In this document: positions 46,131 through 54,275 of the stretch, one piece after another
How positions within the stretch are numbered: position 1 is the first letter of the stretch
Layout of the letters: every line of letters starts with the position of its first letter
From: Thermodesulfobacteriota bacterium
GTDB lineage: Bacteria; Desulfobacterota_D; UBA1144; Nemesobacterales; UBA2774
DNA: 64,000 nucleotides
Reading direction: 5' to 3'
Assembly (NCBI GenBank): GCA_035325995.1
Contig: DAOKYU010000005.1
Location: 202,569 to 266,568 of the forward strand
Notes under the pieces: model-generated
The model's input: only the letters and a program-made list of their open reading frames with translations
Databases searched by the model: none
What the model was told of the DNA's origin: nothing
Position numbers and translations under genes: made by a program

Positions 46131-47672
46131 TCAGAATTTTTTATCCCTCGTGAGCGCGGGCTCCGGCATGATGGCGTTCACGCCTGCAGGGACGCCCTTT
46201 CTGCCCGAGCCGTGGAGTATGGACAAAAGCCCCGTGTAGAAAAAGCCGAACTGGATAAGAAGAAGAAAGGGTATCCACGGAAGGTAACCCATGTACAGGG
46301 CGAAAACCGTTTGGACCGTGAAGAAGAGCCCGAACGCTATTTCGACTATCGCGGTGATCTCCTTCGAGACGACGTAGCTCCGCGAGCGCCAGTTGTCGGC
46401 GCGCGAGGTGACGGCAAACTTCGGCGTCCTCCGGAACTCGGAGGTCTTGCCGAGGAGGGCCTCCAGCACGGCCTTGGAATTGTTGACCGCCATTCCCGCC
46501 CCTATGGAAATCGCGAGCGGGACGTATTTGAGGTAGCCGAGCCATTTCTTGCCGTGAACTTCCTTCACCGTGATTATATAGAACAGGACGAAGCTGAACG
46601 TCCCGGCCGTTATCGCGAAGATGTTCATCGCAACGCTGCTTTCCCAGCCGAGGTGCCTCCAGAAGAGGGCCACCGGGAACATGAGGAGGAAGAGCAGCAG
46701 CAGCAGGAGATAGGAAATATTGCCGAAGAGATGGAAAAAGGCTTCGAGCTTCACCCTGAAAGGAAGGTTCTTATCCCTGAATATCCTGGGGAGGAGCTTT
46801 ATCGCCGTCTGGACGCCGCCCTTGGCCCACCTGTGCTGCTGGCTCTTGAACGCGTTCATGTCGACGGGGAGCTCGGCGTCCGCGGTCATGTCCTTCACGT
46901 ATACGAGCTTCCACCCGGCGAGCTGCGCCCTGTAGCTGAGGTCTAGGTCTTCGGTCAGGGTATCGTGCTGCCAGCCGCCCGAGGACTCTATACATTCCTT
47001 TCGTATCACGCCCGCCGTGCCGTTAAAGTTAAAGAACATGCCCTGGTTGAACCGGGACGTCTGCTCGATGACGAAATGGCCGTCGAGTAGTATGGACTGG
47101 GCCCTCGTGAGATTCGAGTAATCGAGGTTGACGTGGCCCCACCTCACCTGCACCATGCCGATCACGGGGTCGGTGAAGAAATCGACCGTGTTTTTCAGGA
47201 ACTCGGGAGGGGGCATGAAATCGGCGTCGAACACCGCTACGAGCTCCCCCTCGGCCTTTTCGAGCCCTTCGCGGAGGGCCCCGGCCTTGTAGCCCTGCCT
47301 GTTCTCCCTGTGTATATGCTTTATGTTAAAACCCTCGGCCCTGTACCTTTCCGCGCATGCGGCGGCGATTTCGGCCGTCCTGTCGGTGGAATCGTCGAGT
47401 ATTTGTATCTCCAGGAGGTCTTTCGGATAGTCGAGCTTGCTTACGGAATCGACGAGGCGCTCCACGACGTACATCTCGTTGTATACGGGAAGCTGCACGG
47501 TAACCTTCGGAAGGACCGCGAACTTCTCCTTCGGAACGGGCTTTTTGTTCTTGCACCTGCCGTAAAGGTAGGACAGGTAATACCTGTGAAGGCCGAAAAT
47601 GCAGAGGAGTATAAGGGTTAACGTGTAAAGTAAGGTTAATACGATTTTAGAAGTTAAAATAAAATATTCCAC
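46131..47672 (-). CDS. processive family 2 glycosyltransferase (cellulose/mannan synthase-like)
   Basis: This inner-membrane GT2 enzyme has the D,D,D,QxxRW pattern of processive synthases: DDSTDRTAE, VFDADFMPP, EDLDLSYRAQ and QQHRWAKGG. An N-terminal membrane helix (about 5-27) and four or more C-terminal helices (about 330-500) frame the catalytic domain. It resembles CslA/glucomannan synthase and bacterial BcsA but has no PilZ domain, so it is not regulated by that route. It may make a beta-linked surface polymer or a glycolipid. The start is GTG. There are no other polysaccharide genes next to it. Confidence 0.87.
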   Translation of the reverse strand: MEYFILTSKIVLTLLYTLTLILLCIFGLHRYYLSYLYGRCKNKKPVPKEKFAVLPKVTVQLPVYNEMYVVERLVDSVSKLDYPKDLLEIQILDDSTDRTAEIAAACAERYRAEGFNIKHIHRENRQGYKAGALREGLEKAEGELVAVFDADFMPPPEFLKNTVDFFTDPVIGMVQVRWGHVNLDYSNLTRAQSILLDGHFVIEQTSRFNQGMFFNFNGTAGVIRKECIESSGGWQHDTLTEDLDLSYRAQLAGWKLVYVKDMTADAELPVDMNAFKSQQHRWAKGGVQTAIKLLPRIFRDKNLPFRVKLEAFFHLFGNISYLLLLLLFLLMFPVALFWRHLGWESSVAMNIFAITAGTFSFVLFYIITVKEVHGKKWLGYLKYVPLAISIGAGMAVNNSKAVLEALLGKTSEFRRTPKFAVTSRADNWRSRSYVVSKEITAIVEIAFGLFFTVQTVFALYMGYLPWIPFLLLIQFGFFYTGLLSILHGSGRKGVPAGVNAIMPEPALTRDKKF

Positions 47673-47709
47673 TTCTAATTTCCCGCTGCCTTTTCATTTG
47701 GGAAAGGGG

Positions 47710-48876
47710 TCAGTATTTGACCTCTTTCAGCCTTTCCACCGCTTGAATTATCTTGTCGGTGCTGAAGGTAGTCGAAATTCTCGCATAGCCTTCCCCGTAC
47801 TTTCCGAACCCGGTGCCGGGCGTTACGACTATCCCGGTGTCGGTCAGAAGCTTCGCCGAAAATTCCTTCGAGGTAAGGCCTTCGGGCACTTCGAACCATA
47901 TGTAAAAGGTCGCCTTCGGCTTTTCGTATTTGAGCCCTGCCTCGTCGAGTCCCTTGCAGAAAATGTCGCGCCTCTCCTGGAATATTTTCTTCCTGTCTTC
48001 GAGTCCGAGCTTATAGTGCTTGAGCGCCTCGATGCCCGCCGCCTGGACGGCCTGAAAAGCCCCGGAATCTATGTTGGTCTTGATCTTGCCGAGCCCTCCC
48101 ACGGCCTTCGGGCTGCCCACGGCGAAACCAATCCTCCATCCTGTCATATTAAACGTTTTCGACAGGGAATGAAACTCGATTCCCACTTCTTTCGCGCCGT
48201 CGAACTGAAGGAAGCTGTAGGGCTCGTATCCGTCGTACGCGATTTCGGTGTAGGCGGCGTCGTGGCAGATGAGTATGTCGTACTTCTGCCCGAGCTCTAC
48301 GAGCCTCTTGTAAAAGTCCGCGTCGGCCACGGCCGTCGTCGGGTTGTTGGGATAATTCACGAAAAATATCTTCGCCTTCCGCTTTACGTCCTCGGGTATG
48401 GCGTCGAGGTCGGGAAGGAACCCGTTTTCTTTAAGGAGCGGCACCGCGTGCGGTATACCCCCCGCGAAGCTTATGGACGTCGGATAGACGGGATAACCGG
48501 GGTCAGTGTAGAGGCCGACGTCGCCCGGGTCTAAAAACGCGAGCGGCGTATGGGCTATGCCCTCCTTCGAGCCTATGAGCGCGACGGCTTCCGTCGCGGG
48601 GTCAAGCGAGACGCCGAAGCGCTCCTTGTACCACTCCGCTACCGCCTCCCTGTAAGCGGGCATGCCCTCGTACGAAGGATAGCGATGATTTTTGGGGTCG
48701 TCCGCGGCCTTTTTGAGCGCTTCTATTATGAAATCCGGGGTCGGAATGTCGGGGTCGCCCACGCCGAGGTCGATTATCTCCATCCCCTTTGCCCTCATCT
48801 CGTTTTTCTTGGCGTCTATCTCTGCGAAAAGGTATGGCGGAAGGTCCGCGATTCGCTTCGCCCACTTCAAATCCAT
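47710..48876 (-). CDS. dapL: LL-diaminopimelate aminotransferase
   Basis: DapL converts tetrahydrodipicolinate directly to LL-diaminopimelate with glutamate, a short lysine/peptidoglycan route found in some bacteria, archaea and plants. The N-terminus LPPYLFAEIDAKKNEMRAKG and GVGDPDIPTP are typical, and SLSKTFNMTGWRIGF carries the PLP lysine. The ATG at 48876 follows AAGGAG and gives 388 aa, the family length. Other class I aminotransferases are close relatives, so the call rests on the N-terminal motif. It stands alone, with a good promoter. Confidence 0.88.
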   Translation of the reverse strand: MDLKWAKRIADLPPYLFAEIDAKKNEMRAKGMEIIDLGVGDPDIPTPDFIIEALKKAADDPKNHRYPSYEGMPAYREAVAEWYKERFGVSLDPATEAVALIGSKEGIAHTPLAFLDPGDVGLYTDPGYPVYPTSISFAGGIPHAVPLLKENGFLPDLDAIPEDVKRKAKIFFVNYPNNPTTAVADADFYKRLVELGQKYDILICHDAAYTEIAYDGYEPYSFLQFDGAKEVGIEFHSLSKTFNMTGWRIGFAVGSPKAVGGLGKIKTNIDSGAFQAVQAAGIEALKHYKLGLEDRKKIFQERRDIFCKGLDEAGLKYEKPKATFYIWFEVPEGLTSKEFSAKLLTDTGIVVTPGTGFGKYGEGYARISTTFSTDKIIQAVERLKEVKY

Positions 48877-48914
48877 TTGAAATTCTCCTTTATTATTGCC
48901 CTTTAAGAGCATTT

Positions 48915-48943
48915 ATCATAACCAAACTAAAGTATTAGGGCAA
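48915..48943 (-). promoter_or_regulatory. dapL promoter
   Basis: On the minus strand TTGCCC (48943-48938), a 17-base spacer and TATGAT (48920-48915) lie about 39 bases before the dapL ATG; the -10 is close to consensus. Confidence 0.5.
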
Positions 48944-49017
48944 GCTTCCTCCGGGGGCGCATCCTCTGCGGATATAACAACTGAATAACATAAACGCGTG
49001 TAAATACATAGCGGGAT

Positions 49018-49797
49018 TTAACCGGTATAAGTATCATCGAGATAGCACGAGCCTATCTCCCGGCAGGCAATATCGGCTATTTCCTTCCTCGAAAGCCCGT
49101 GCGCGTCTACGGGCCCCAGGGCCGTGAGCTCGGCAGTGACCGATTCGAGACCGAGGAACCTGAAAAAGTGCTCGAAAAATGTAATATCTCCGTAATAATA
49201 GACGAGCGGCGAGTTCTCGGGTGTTATGGGCGCGCCGTTGACGGTTTTATACTTTATGCAGAGGGGCAGGACCTCCCTCCCCTCGGCGGCTGCGAGAAAG
49301 GAGCTCTTGAACGGCGAAACGCCGCTCCCGTCGGACGTCGTGCCCTCGGGGAAGAGGACCACGTTAAGCCCGAGGTCGAGCATGCCCGTTATGCTTTCCA
49401 TGTCCCGGAGGAGCCGGGCGCGCCCCCTCCTCTCGACGAATACCCCGCCGGAATACTTTATAATGGTCCCTAGGAGGAAGGCCTCTTCGAGCTCCGAGTT
49501 GGCGACGAATACCGCGGGGACGTTCGAGAATATAGCGAATACGTCGATGTAGGAGAGGTGGTTACACACCATGAACGAGCCTCGGCCGGGGACGAGCCTT
49601 TCCGGGTTTATCACCCTCACCCTGACGCCCAGAACTGCGAGCGCCATTTTCATGTAGAAAGAGGATATGCGCGAGAAATAAAGGCGCTTCGATTTTTCGT
49701 TCCCGACCGCGAGATCGACGGCGAACGATACGGCGAGGAACGTCACGACGAGCAGCACGAACGCCGCTATTTTAAGCGCTTTCAGAAAGTATCTCAT
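49018..49797 (-). CDS. plsC: 1-acyl-sn-glycerol-3-phosphate acyltransferase (PlsC family)
   Basis: This is a lysophosphatidate acyltransferase-like enzyme. An N-terminal membrane helix (about 8-30) is followed by the catalytic NHLSYID (79-85) and FPEGTTS (149-155). It is a clear paralogue of the OlsA-like protein at 3596-4252; both share YFVERR/VFVERR, LPFK/SPFK and LPxCIKY blocks. Because the other copy sits with olsB, this one is the better candidate for general phospholipid synthesis, an inference. It is 259 aa long. The gene is transcribed alone. Confidence 0.83.
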   Translation of the reverse strand: MRYFLKALKIAAFVLLVVTFLAVSFAVDLAVGNEKSKRLYFSRISSFYMKMALAVLGVRVRVINPERLVPGRGSFMVCNHLSYIDVFAIFSNVPAVFVANSELEEAFLLGTIIKYSGGVFVERRGRARLLRDMESITGMLDLGLNVVLFPEGTTSDGSGVSPFKSSFLAAAEGREVLPLCIKYKTVNGAPITPENSPLVYYYGDITFFEHFFRFLGLESVTAELTALGPVDAHGLSRKEIADIACREIGSCYLDDTYTG

Positions 49798-49882
49798 ATA
49801 ATTCGATAACCGGCGCCGGGCTGTCTCTACCGAAGCGGTTTCAGATATAATCTACTTCAGCCGGGAGAAAATAAACACGCCC

Positions 49883-51031
49883 ATGAGCCCCCTTACGGAA
49901 ATCATAAAGGACGAGATAGCGGGCAGCGGCCCGATGAAGTTCGACCGCTTCATGGAGCTTGCGCTCTATCACCCTGGCTACGGCTATTATACATCGGGCG
50001 GCGCGCGTATCGGAAAGGAGCGCGACTACTACACGAGCCCCTGTGTCCATCCCGCCTTCGGCGAAACCATCGCCCGGTTCCTCGTTAAGGCGGCGGAGAC
50101 GCTGGGGGGCGGCGAGTTTACAGTGGCCGAGCCCGGCGCGGGACGAGGGCTCCTCGCGTCCGACATTCTGCACTCTCTGAGGGAGAACGCGCCCGGGGTA
50201 TACAGCCGGACGAGCTACGTCGTAATAGAGAAGAGCCCCGCCGCGATACGCGAGGCGGAGACGCTCCTCGGCGGGCACCGGGGGCGCGTGAGGTTCGCCG
50301 AATCTCTCGACGCCCTCGGCGCGGAGAGCGTAACCGGCGCCCTGCTCTCGAACGAGCTCATGGACGCCCTCCCCTTCAGGCGGGCGAGGTTCGAGGGCGG
50401 GAGGATTCGCGAAATACTCGTAACACTCGAAGACGGGCGGCTTATCGAAACGACGGGCGACGGGCCTGCGCCCGATATAGAGGAGTACTTCGGCTGGAAG
50501 GACGATTTCGTCGAGGGGCAGGAGGTAGAGGTTAACCTCGGCTCTGCTGAATGCCTGGAAGACATCGCGCGGGTTTTAAAGAAAGGCTTCGCCCTGACAA
50601 TAGACTACGGCTACCTCCGGGACGAGCTTTTCGGACCGGACAGGATGAAAGGGACATACAAGTGTATCTACAGACACACGGTGAGCGAGGACCCGTACAT
50701 CCGCATCGGTGAGCAGGACATTACGGCGCACGTAGATTTCAGCCTCCTTGTACGGGCCGGCGAGGAAACCGGCCTCAGGGAGGTGAAATACACCACGCAG
50801 GGCCAGTTTCTTATAGACTGGGGCGTCCTGGAGATACTCGAAAGGGAGAGCCCGGCAAAAAAAAGCAAGGAGCTGAGGGAGGTTAAAGCGCTTTCGGCCA
50901 TAAAGGGCCTTTTCCTCCCGGGCTCCATGGGACACAGCTTCAGGGCATTGCTTCAGGCAAAAGGGCTTGGCCGCGAGCTCGAAGGGTTTTATCCCGAGTC
51001 GCCCCTGACTATCAGCTTCGGCGTTACTTAA
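49883..51031 (+). CDS. MidA/NDUFAF7-family SAM-dependent methyltransferase
   Basis: The protein belongs to the DUF185/MidA family; the mitochondrial member NDUFAF7 dimethylates an arginine of complex I. MKFDRFMELALYHPGYGYY and GDYYTSPCVHPAFGETIARF (here RDYYTSPCVHPAFG) are family signatures, followed by the SAM loop VAEPGAGRGLLASDIL. Its bacterial role is unclear. At 382 aa it is normal. It stands between plsC and the TetR gene and is transcribed alone; the nearest ribosome-binding sequence is GGGAGAAAA at an unusually long distance. Confidence 0.87.
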   Translation: MSPLTEIIKDEIAGSGPMKFDRFMELALYHPGYGYYTSGGARIGKERDYYTSPCVHPAFGETIARFLVKAAETLGGGEFTVAEPGAGRGLLASDILHSLRENAPGVYSRTSYVVIEKSPAAIREAETLLGGHRGRVRFAESLDALGAESVTGALLSNELMDALPFRRARFEGGRIREILVTLEDGRLIETTGDGPAPDIEEYFGWKDDFVEGQEVEVNLGSAECLEDIARVLKKGFALTIDYGYLRDELFGPDRMKGTYKCIYRHTVSEDPYIRIGEQDITAHVDFSLLVRAGEETGLREVKYTTQGQFLIDWGVLEILERESPAKKSKELREVKALSAIKGLFLPGSMGHSFRALLQAKGLGRELEGFYPESPLTISFGVT

Positions 51032-51096
51032 CTCATCCCGATTCTTACATAATCCCGGCCGTTCATTTAATAATTGGTTACCGAGAAAATAATCTC

Positions 51097-51126
51097 TTGA
51101 CAGCATGTCTCCTTTCGCAATATAAT
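51097..51126 (+). promoter_or_regulatory. consensus sigma70 promoter of the TetR gene
   Basis: A perfect TTGACA (51097-51102) and a perfect TATAAT (51121-51126) are separated by 18 bases, one more than the optimum. The start codon is 124 bases further on. Confidence 0.8.
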
Positions 51127-51130
51127 TAGG

Positions 51131-51144
51131 ACTGGGTGGTCAGT
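51131..51144 (+). promoter_or_regulatory. candidate TetR operator
   Basis: ACTGGGTGGTCAGT lies right behind the -10 element, over the probable transcription start. Its outer four bases are a perfect inverted repeat (ACTG/CAGT), and its right half GGTCAGT matches the common TetR-family half-site type; the inner left half is degenerate. Autorepression is inferred. Confidence 0.45.
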
Positions 51145-51250
51145 ACTATTGTGATAAGGGGTTAGAGAAGGGGATTGGCAGCGAAAGCGGGTTAGTGAAG
51201 AGGATGTCAGTGGAGAGGATATTTTATCAGGTACGAGGAGGGGATATTCT

Positions 51251-51838
51251 TTGTCCATAAGCGGTAGCAAGAAAAAGATTATCGACAGCGCCCAGGCGCT
51301 TTTCCACAGGCACGGCTTCCAGCAGACCTCGCTCGACGATATTACGAGGGTGAGCGGCGTCACGAGGAGCAATCTTTACTACCACTTCAACAGCAAGGAG
51401 GAGCTCGGTCTCGAGGCCCTGAGGGAGCGGATAAGGCATTACGAGGCGGAGGTGCTGGAGCCCACGCTCAGAAACACCTCGCTCCCGCCTGCCGGGCGGC
51501 TCTCGGAATTCTACAGGCGCGTCGCGGCTTACCACAGGAGCCAGATACCTCCCGCGGGATGCCCCTTCGGCAACCTCGCCGTGGAGATGTGCGGAACCAA
51601 CGATAACTTCAGGGAAATGCTTTCGTCGTTCTTCGATATGTGGGAAGACTCCCTCGAAAGCTGCATCAGGCAAGGGATAGAAAGCGGCGAGTTCAGGGGG
51701 GATTATTCGCCGAGGCTGATGGCGCAGATGATCCTTTCACACCTCGAGGGCATGGTGCTGATGGTGAAGACGCACCGCACCATGGAGCCGCTCGATTCGG
51801 GGACGGCGATGATTATGTCGCTTTTAAAAGCGACCTGA
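51251..51838 (+). CDS. TetR/AcrR family transcriptional regulator
   Basis: The N-terminal TetR domain (about 5-52) has IIDSAQALFHRHGFQQTSLD and the HTH VSGVTRSNLYYHFNSKEELG. The C-terminal ligand domain contains three cysteines, including CPFGNLAVEMCG, which could sense electrophiles or redox state. It starts with TTG, preceded by GAGGAGGGG. It is the first gene of a two-gene unit with the AhpD-like protein, and a consensus promoter with an overlapping operator suggests that it represses this unit until an electrophile or oxidant appears. This role is inference. Confidence 0.87.
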   Translation: MSISGSKKKIIDSAQALFHRHGFQQTSLDDITRVSGVTRSNLYYHFNSKEELGLEALRERIRHYEAEVLEPTLRNTSLPPAGRLSEFYRRVAAYHRSQIPPAGCPFGNLAVEMCGTNDNFREMLSSFFDMWEDSLESCIRQGIESGEFRGDYSPRLMAQMILSHLEGMVLMVKTHRTMEPLDSGTAMIMSLLKAT

Positions 51839-51867
51839 AACACGACACACAAACGGGAGGCAACATC

Positions 51868-52575
51868 ATGTCCGATCATATGTATAAAAGCGTAATAGGC
51901 AAGGAAATGGCTTATTTTAAGGAGCTCAATCCGGATCTTCACGGCGCGTGGTCCGAATTCCACGACAATACGTTTAAAGACGGGGCGCTCACCCAGAAGG
52001 AAAAGCAGCTCATCGCGGTTGCAGGGGCGCACATAACCGGCTGTCCCTACTGTATAAGGTCGAGGGTAAGGCTCTCCAAGAACCTGGGAGCGACTGACCA
52101 GGAGATAATCGAGTCGATATACGTCGCGATGAGGTTCGCGATGGGCGCTCCATTCGCGTATTCCAGCATCGCGTTCGAAGCGCACGACGCACTCGATAAC
52201 GACATCCCCCTCACCGAGGGGCACTTCTTCAAGAAGAACATCCTGAAGGAGGTAAACGATTTCCACGCCTGCAGCGGGGGGATATCCGAGTCGTTCAAAA
52301 AGTACACGAAAAAGGTCTTCGAAGACGGCGCACTGTCCAAGGACTTCAAGCGCGGCATAATGGGGCTCGCATGCGCCCACCTCACAAAATGCCCTTACTG
52401 CATAAGGGGCTGCGTTAAGGACGCGCGGAGTGCGGGGATCTCGAAGGAAAAGATGGCCGAGGCCATTAACGTAGCCATGGTCATGGCCGCAGGGTCGGCG
52501 TTTGCCCATACTAGCATAGCCATGGAGACCCTGATGGAAATAAACGAGAAGGAAAAGGCCCGCGCAGCCGTTTGA
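51868..52575 (+). CDS. tandem AhpD/carboxymuconolactone decarboxylase-like protein
   Basis: The protein contains two AhpD-like modules in tandem. Each has a DGAL helix, then a CPYC motif: TGCPYCIRSRVRL (C59, C62) and TKCPYCIRGCVKD (C175, C178). The modules align over about 115 residues and arose by duplication. AhpD reduces the peroxiredoxin AhpC through a CxxC pair and lipoamide, so a peroxide or electrophile detoxification role is likely. ATG 51868 follows GGGAGG and gives 235 aa; the earlier start in the TetR end is rejected. It is 30 bases behind the TetR gene. Confidence 0.87.
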   Translation: MSDHMYKSVIGKEMAYFKELNPDLHGAWSEFHDNTFKDGALTQKEKQLIAVAGAHITGCPYCIRSRVRLSKNLGATDQEIIESIYVAMRFAMGAPFAYSSIAFEAHDALDNDIPLTEGHFFKKNILKEVNDFHACSGGISESFKKYTKKVFEDGALSKDFKRGIMGLACAHLTKCPYCIRGCVKDARSAGISKEKMAEAINVAMVMAAGSAFAHTSIAMETLMEINEKEKARAAV

Positions 52576-52611
52576 TTCAGGCGGCTTAGCTTGCAAATCC
52601 GATTATACCGG

Positions 52612-52643
52612 CCTCCCGGCTGCTCGTTATTGCGGCCGGGAGG
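52612..52643 (+). terminator. stem-loop after the AhpD-like gene
   Basis: CCTCCCGGC (52612-52620) and GCCGGGAGG (52635-52643) form a perfect 9-bp stem with a 14-base loop, 37 bases behind the AhpD-like stop. There is no U-tract, so intrinsic termination is uncertain. Confidence 0.35.
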
Positions 52644-52690
52644 GTTCGAAGATAGCCCGGCCGGCCCGGTTATGGTAATTTATCCATTAA

Positions 52691-54091
52691 ATGGGCTCCT
52701 CATTTACCCCCAATGACGACACGATTGCCGCTATAGCCACCCCTCCCGGGGACGGCGGAATAGCCGTTATACGCATAAGCGGCCCGGAATCACTCGATAT
52801 TATCCGCGCTATATTCGAAGCCGGGGGGGAAGAAGCCCCGGGCTTCACACCGCGGACCCTCTACCACGGTCACATCACTGACCCGGAAAGCGGGGCGCTG
52901 ATCGACGAGGTGCTGGCCGTGTATATGAAATCCCCGGCTTCCTACACGGGAGAGGACGTCGTCGAGATACACTCCCACGGCGGCCACATAGTACCCAAAA
53001 AGATTATGGACCTGGTATTCGGCCAGGGAGCGAGGCCCGCGAATCCCGGGGAGTTCTCGCTGAGGGCGTTTCTCAACGGGAAGATGGACCTGGCGCAGGC
53101 CGAGGCCGTAGCGGACGTGATAAACGCCCGGACGGGAGACGCCCTTAAACAGGCCGAGCTCCAGCTAGAGGGCGTACTGTCCCATAAGATACAGGAAATA
53201 AAGGACATTATCCTCGACATACTGGCCGAGGTCGAGGCACAGGTGGATTTCCCCGAGGAAGACATAGACCCCATCGTTAAAAGCGCCCTCATCGCACGGA
53301 CGGAGGATATCCTGGCCGGCCTCGGAGCACTTTTGAGCACCTACAATGAAGGGAGGATTCTGAAACACGGTGTCAGCATAGCCATCATCGGGAAGCCGAA
53401 CGTCGGCAAATCGAGCCTCCTTAACCGGCTCGTCATGAAGGAAAGGGCAATAGTAAGTCCCGTTCCGGGCACGACCAGGGACTTTATCGAGGAAAGCATA
53501 GACGTAAGGGGTCTCCCGCTCCGCCTAGTCGATACTGCGGGAATAAGAGCCACCGGAGACGAGATAGAGCGTGCCGGGGTAGACCTCGCGAAGAAGAAGG
53601 CCTCGGAGGCCGAGCTCATAATATGCGTTATAGACGGCAGCGCCCCCCTCGACGAGGATGATAACGAGGTTTTAAGCAGCCTCGAGGGAAAACAGGCCGT
53701 TCTGGCGGTCAACAAGGCGGATGCGGGGCTTAAAGTAAGCGACAGCGAGCTCCGGGGATTCTGCGCCCCCGGGAAGACGGTTCACACGTCGGCAAAGGCT
53801 GGAACCGGCATAGAGGACCTGAAAGAAGCCATAAACGGGCTCCTCCGCGGAAACGCGAAACGGGGAGAGGCGGAGGAGATTGTATTAACCGAGCTCAGGC
53901 ACAAACTGGCCATCGAGAAGGCGGCGGAAGGCCTCTCGTCGTTCCTCAAGCTTCTCGACGCCGGGGAATCGCCTGAATTCCTGGCGCTCGATCTGAGAGT
54001 AGCCCTCGATTCACTGGGGGAGATCACGGGCGAGGTTACAACCGAGGACGTACTCGGCCGCATTTTCAGCAAGTTCTGCGTCGGCAAATAA
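52691..54091 (+). CDS. mnmE: tRNA uridine-5-carboxymethylaminomethyl modification GTPase MnmE
   Basis: MnmE, with MnmG, modifies U34 of several tRNAs at C5. The N-terminal THF-binding domain starts DTIAAIATPPGDGGIAVIRI, a typical opening. A helical domain and the inserted G domain (P-loop GKPNVGKSS at 234-242, then DTAG and NKAD) follow. The end FCVGK matches the C-x-G-K terminus of the family. At 466 aa it is complete. No ribosome binding site is visible, so a short or leaderless mRNA is possible. The gene ends 15 bases before a parS site; in many bacteria mnmE is close to the chromosome origin. mnmG is not in the window. Confidence 0.95.
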   Translation: MGSSFTPNDDTIAAIATPPGDGGIAVIRISGPESLDIIRAIFEAGGEEAPGFTPRTLYHGHITDPESGALIDEVLAVYMKSPASYTGEDVVEIHSHGGHIVPKKIMDLVFGQGARPANPGEFSLRAFLNGKMDLAQAEAVADVINARTGDALKQAELQLEGVLSHKIQEIKDIILDILAEVEAQVDFPEEDIDPIVKSALIARTEDILAGLGALLSTYNEGRILKHGVSIAIIGKPNVGKSSLLNRLVMKERAIVSPVPGTTRDFIEESIDVRGLPLRLVDTAGIRATGDEIERAGVDLAKKKASEAELIICVIDGSAPLDEDDNEVLSSLEGKQAVLAVNKADAGLKVSDSELRGFCAPGKTVHTSAKAGTGIEDLKEAINGLLRGNAKRGEAEEIVLTELRHKLAIEKAAEGLSSFLKLLDAGESPEFLALDLRVALDSLGEITGEVTTEDVLGRIFSKFCVGK

Positions 54092-54106
54092 ATCCGGGCA
54101 ACGCCA

Positions 54107-54122
54107 TGTTTCACGTGAAACA
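54107..54122. other. parS centromere site (ParB-binding)
   Basis: TGTTTCACGTGAAACA is a perfect 16-bp palindrome and equals the canonical ParB target (TGTTNCACGTGAAACA). It lies in the intergenic region 15 bases after the mnmE stop. Such sites cluster near the chromosome origin and are where ParB loads onto DNA. Confidence 0.93.
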
Positions 54123-54130
54123 ACGATCAT

Positions 54131-54139
54131 TGTGGATAA
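54131..54139 (-). promoter_or_regulatory. DnaA box (perfect)
   Basis: TGTGGATAA is the reverse complement of the strong DnaA box TTATCCACA and lies at the left edge of the AT-rich segment. Confidence 0.7.
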
Positions 54140-54228
54140 ATAATTTCACATTTGTTAAGGCTATGTTAAACAATATTAATTATTAATTCCAGCCACTTAA
54201 GACATGGTTCAAGGTTTTGTTGAAATAT

Positions 54229-54237
54229 TCATCCACA
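54229..54237 (+). promoter_or_regulatory. DnaA box (one mismatch)
   Basis: TCATCCACA differs from TTATCCACA at the second base. It lies on the opposite strand to the perfect box, at the right edge of the AT-rich segment. Confidence 0.5.
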
Positions 54238-54249
54238 ATCCTTCCACTT

Positions 54250-54258
54250 TTTTCCACA
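54250..54258 (+). promoter_or_regulatory. DnaA box (one mismatch)
   Basis: TTTTCCACA differs from the consensus at the third base, a commonly accepted variant. It lies 12 bases behind the previous box in the same orientation. Confidence 0.5.
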
Positions 54259-54275
54259 TGTTTTTCGCGGTGTAG

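Larger units (their letters stand above)
54123..54275. other. candidate replication origin (oriC) region
   Basis: This intergenic region between mnmE and pabC has the parts of a bacterial origin. A perfect DnaA box lies at 54131-54139 and two one-mismatch boxes at 54229-54237 and 54250-54258. Between them, 54140-54228 is AT-rich, with a run of TTAAT/ATTAAT-like elements (around 54170-54190), resembling a DNA-unwinding element. A parS site abuts it on the left. Whether it is the active origin is unproven: dnaA is not in the window, and three boxes are few compared with well-studied origins. Confidence 0.6.
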
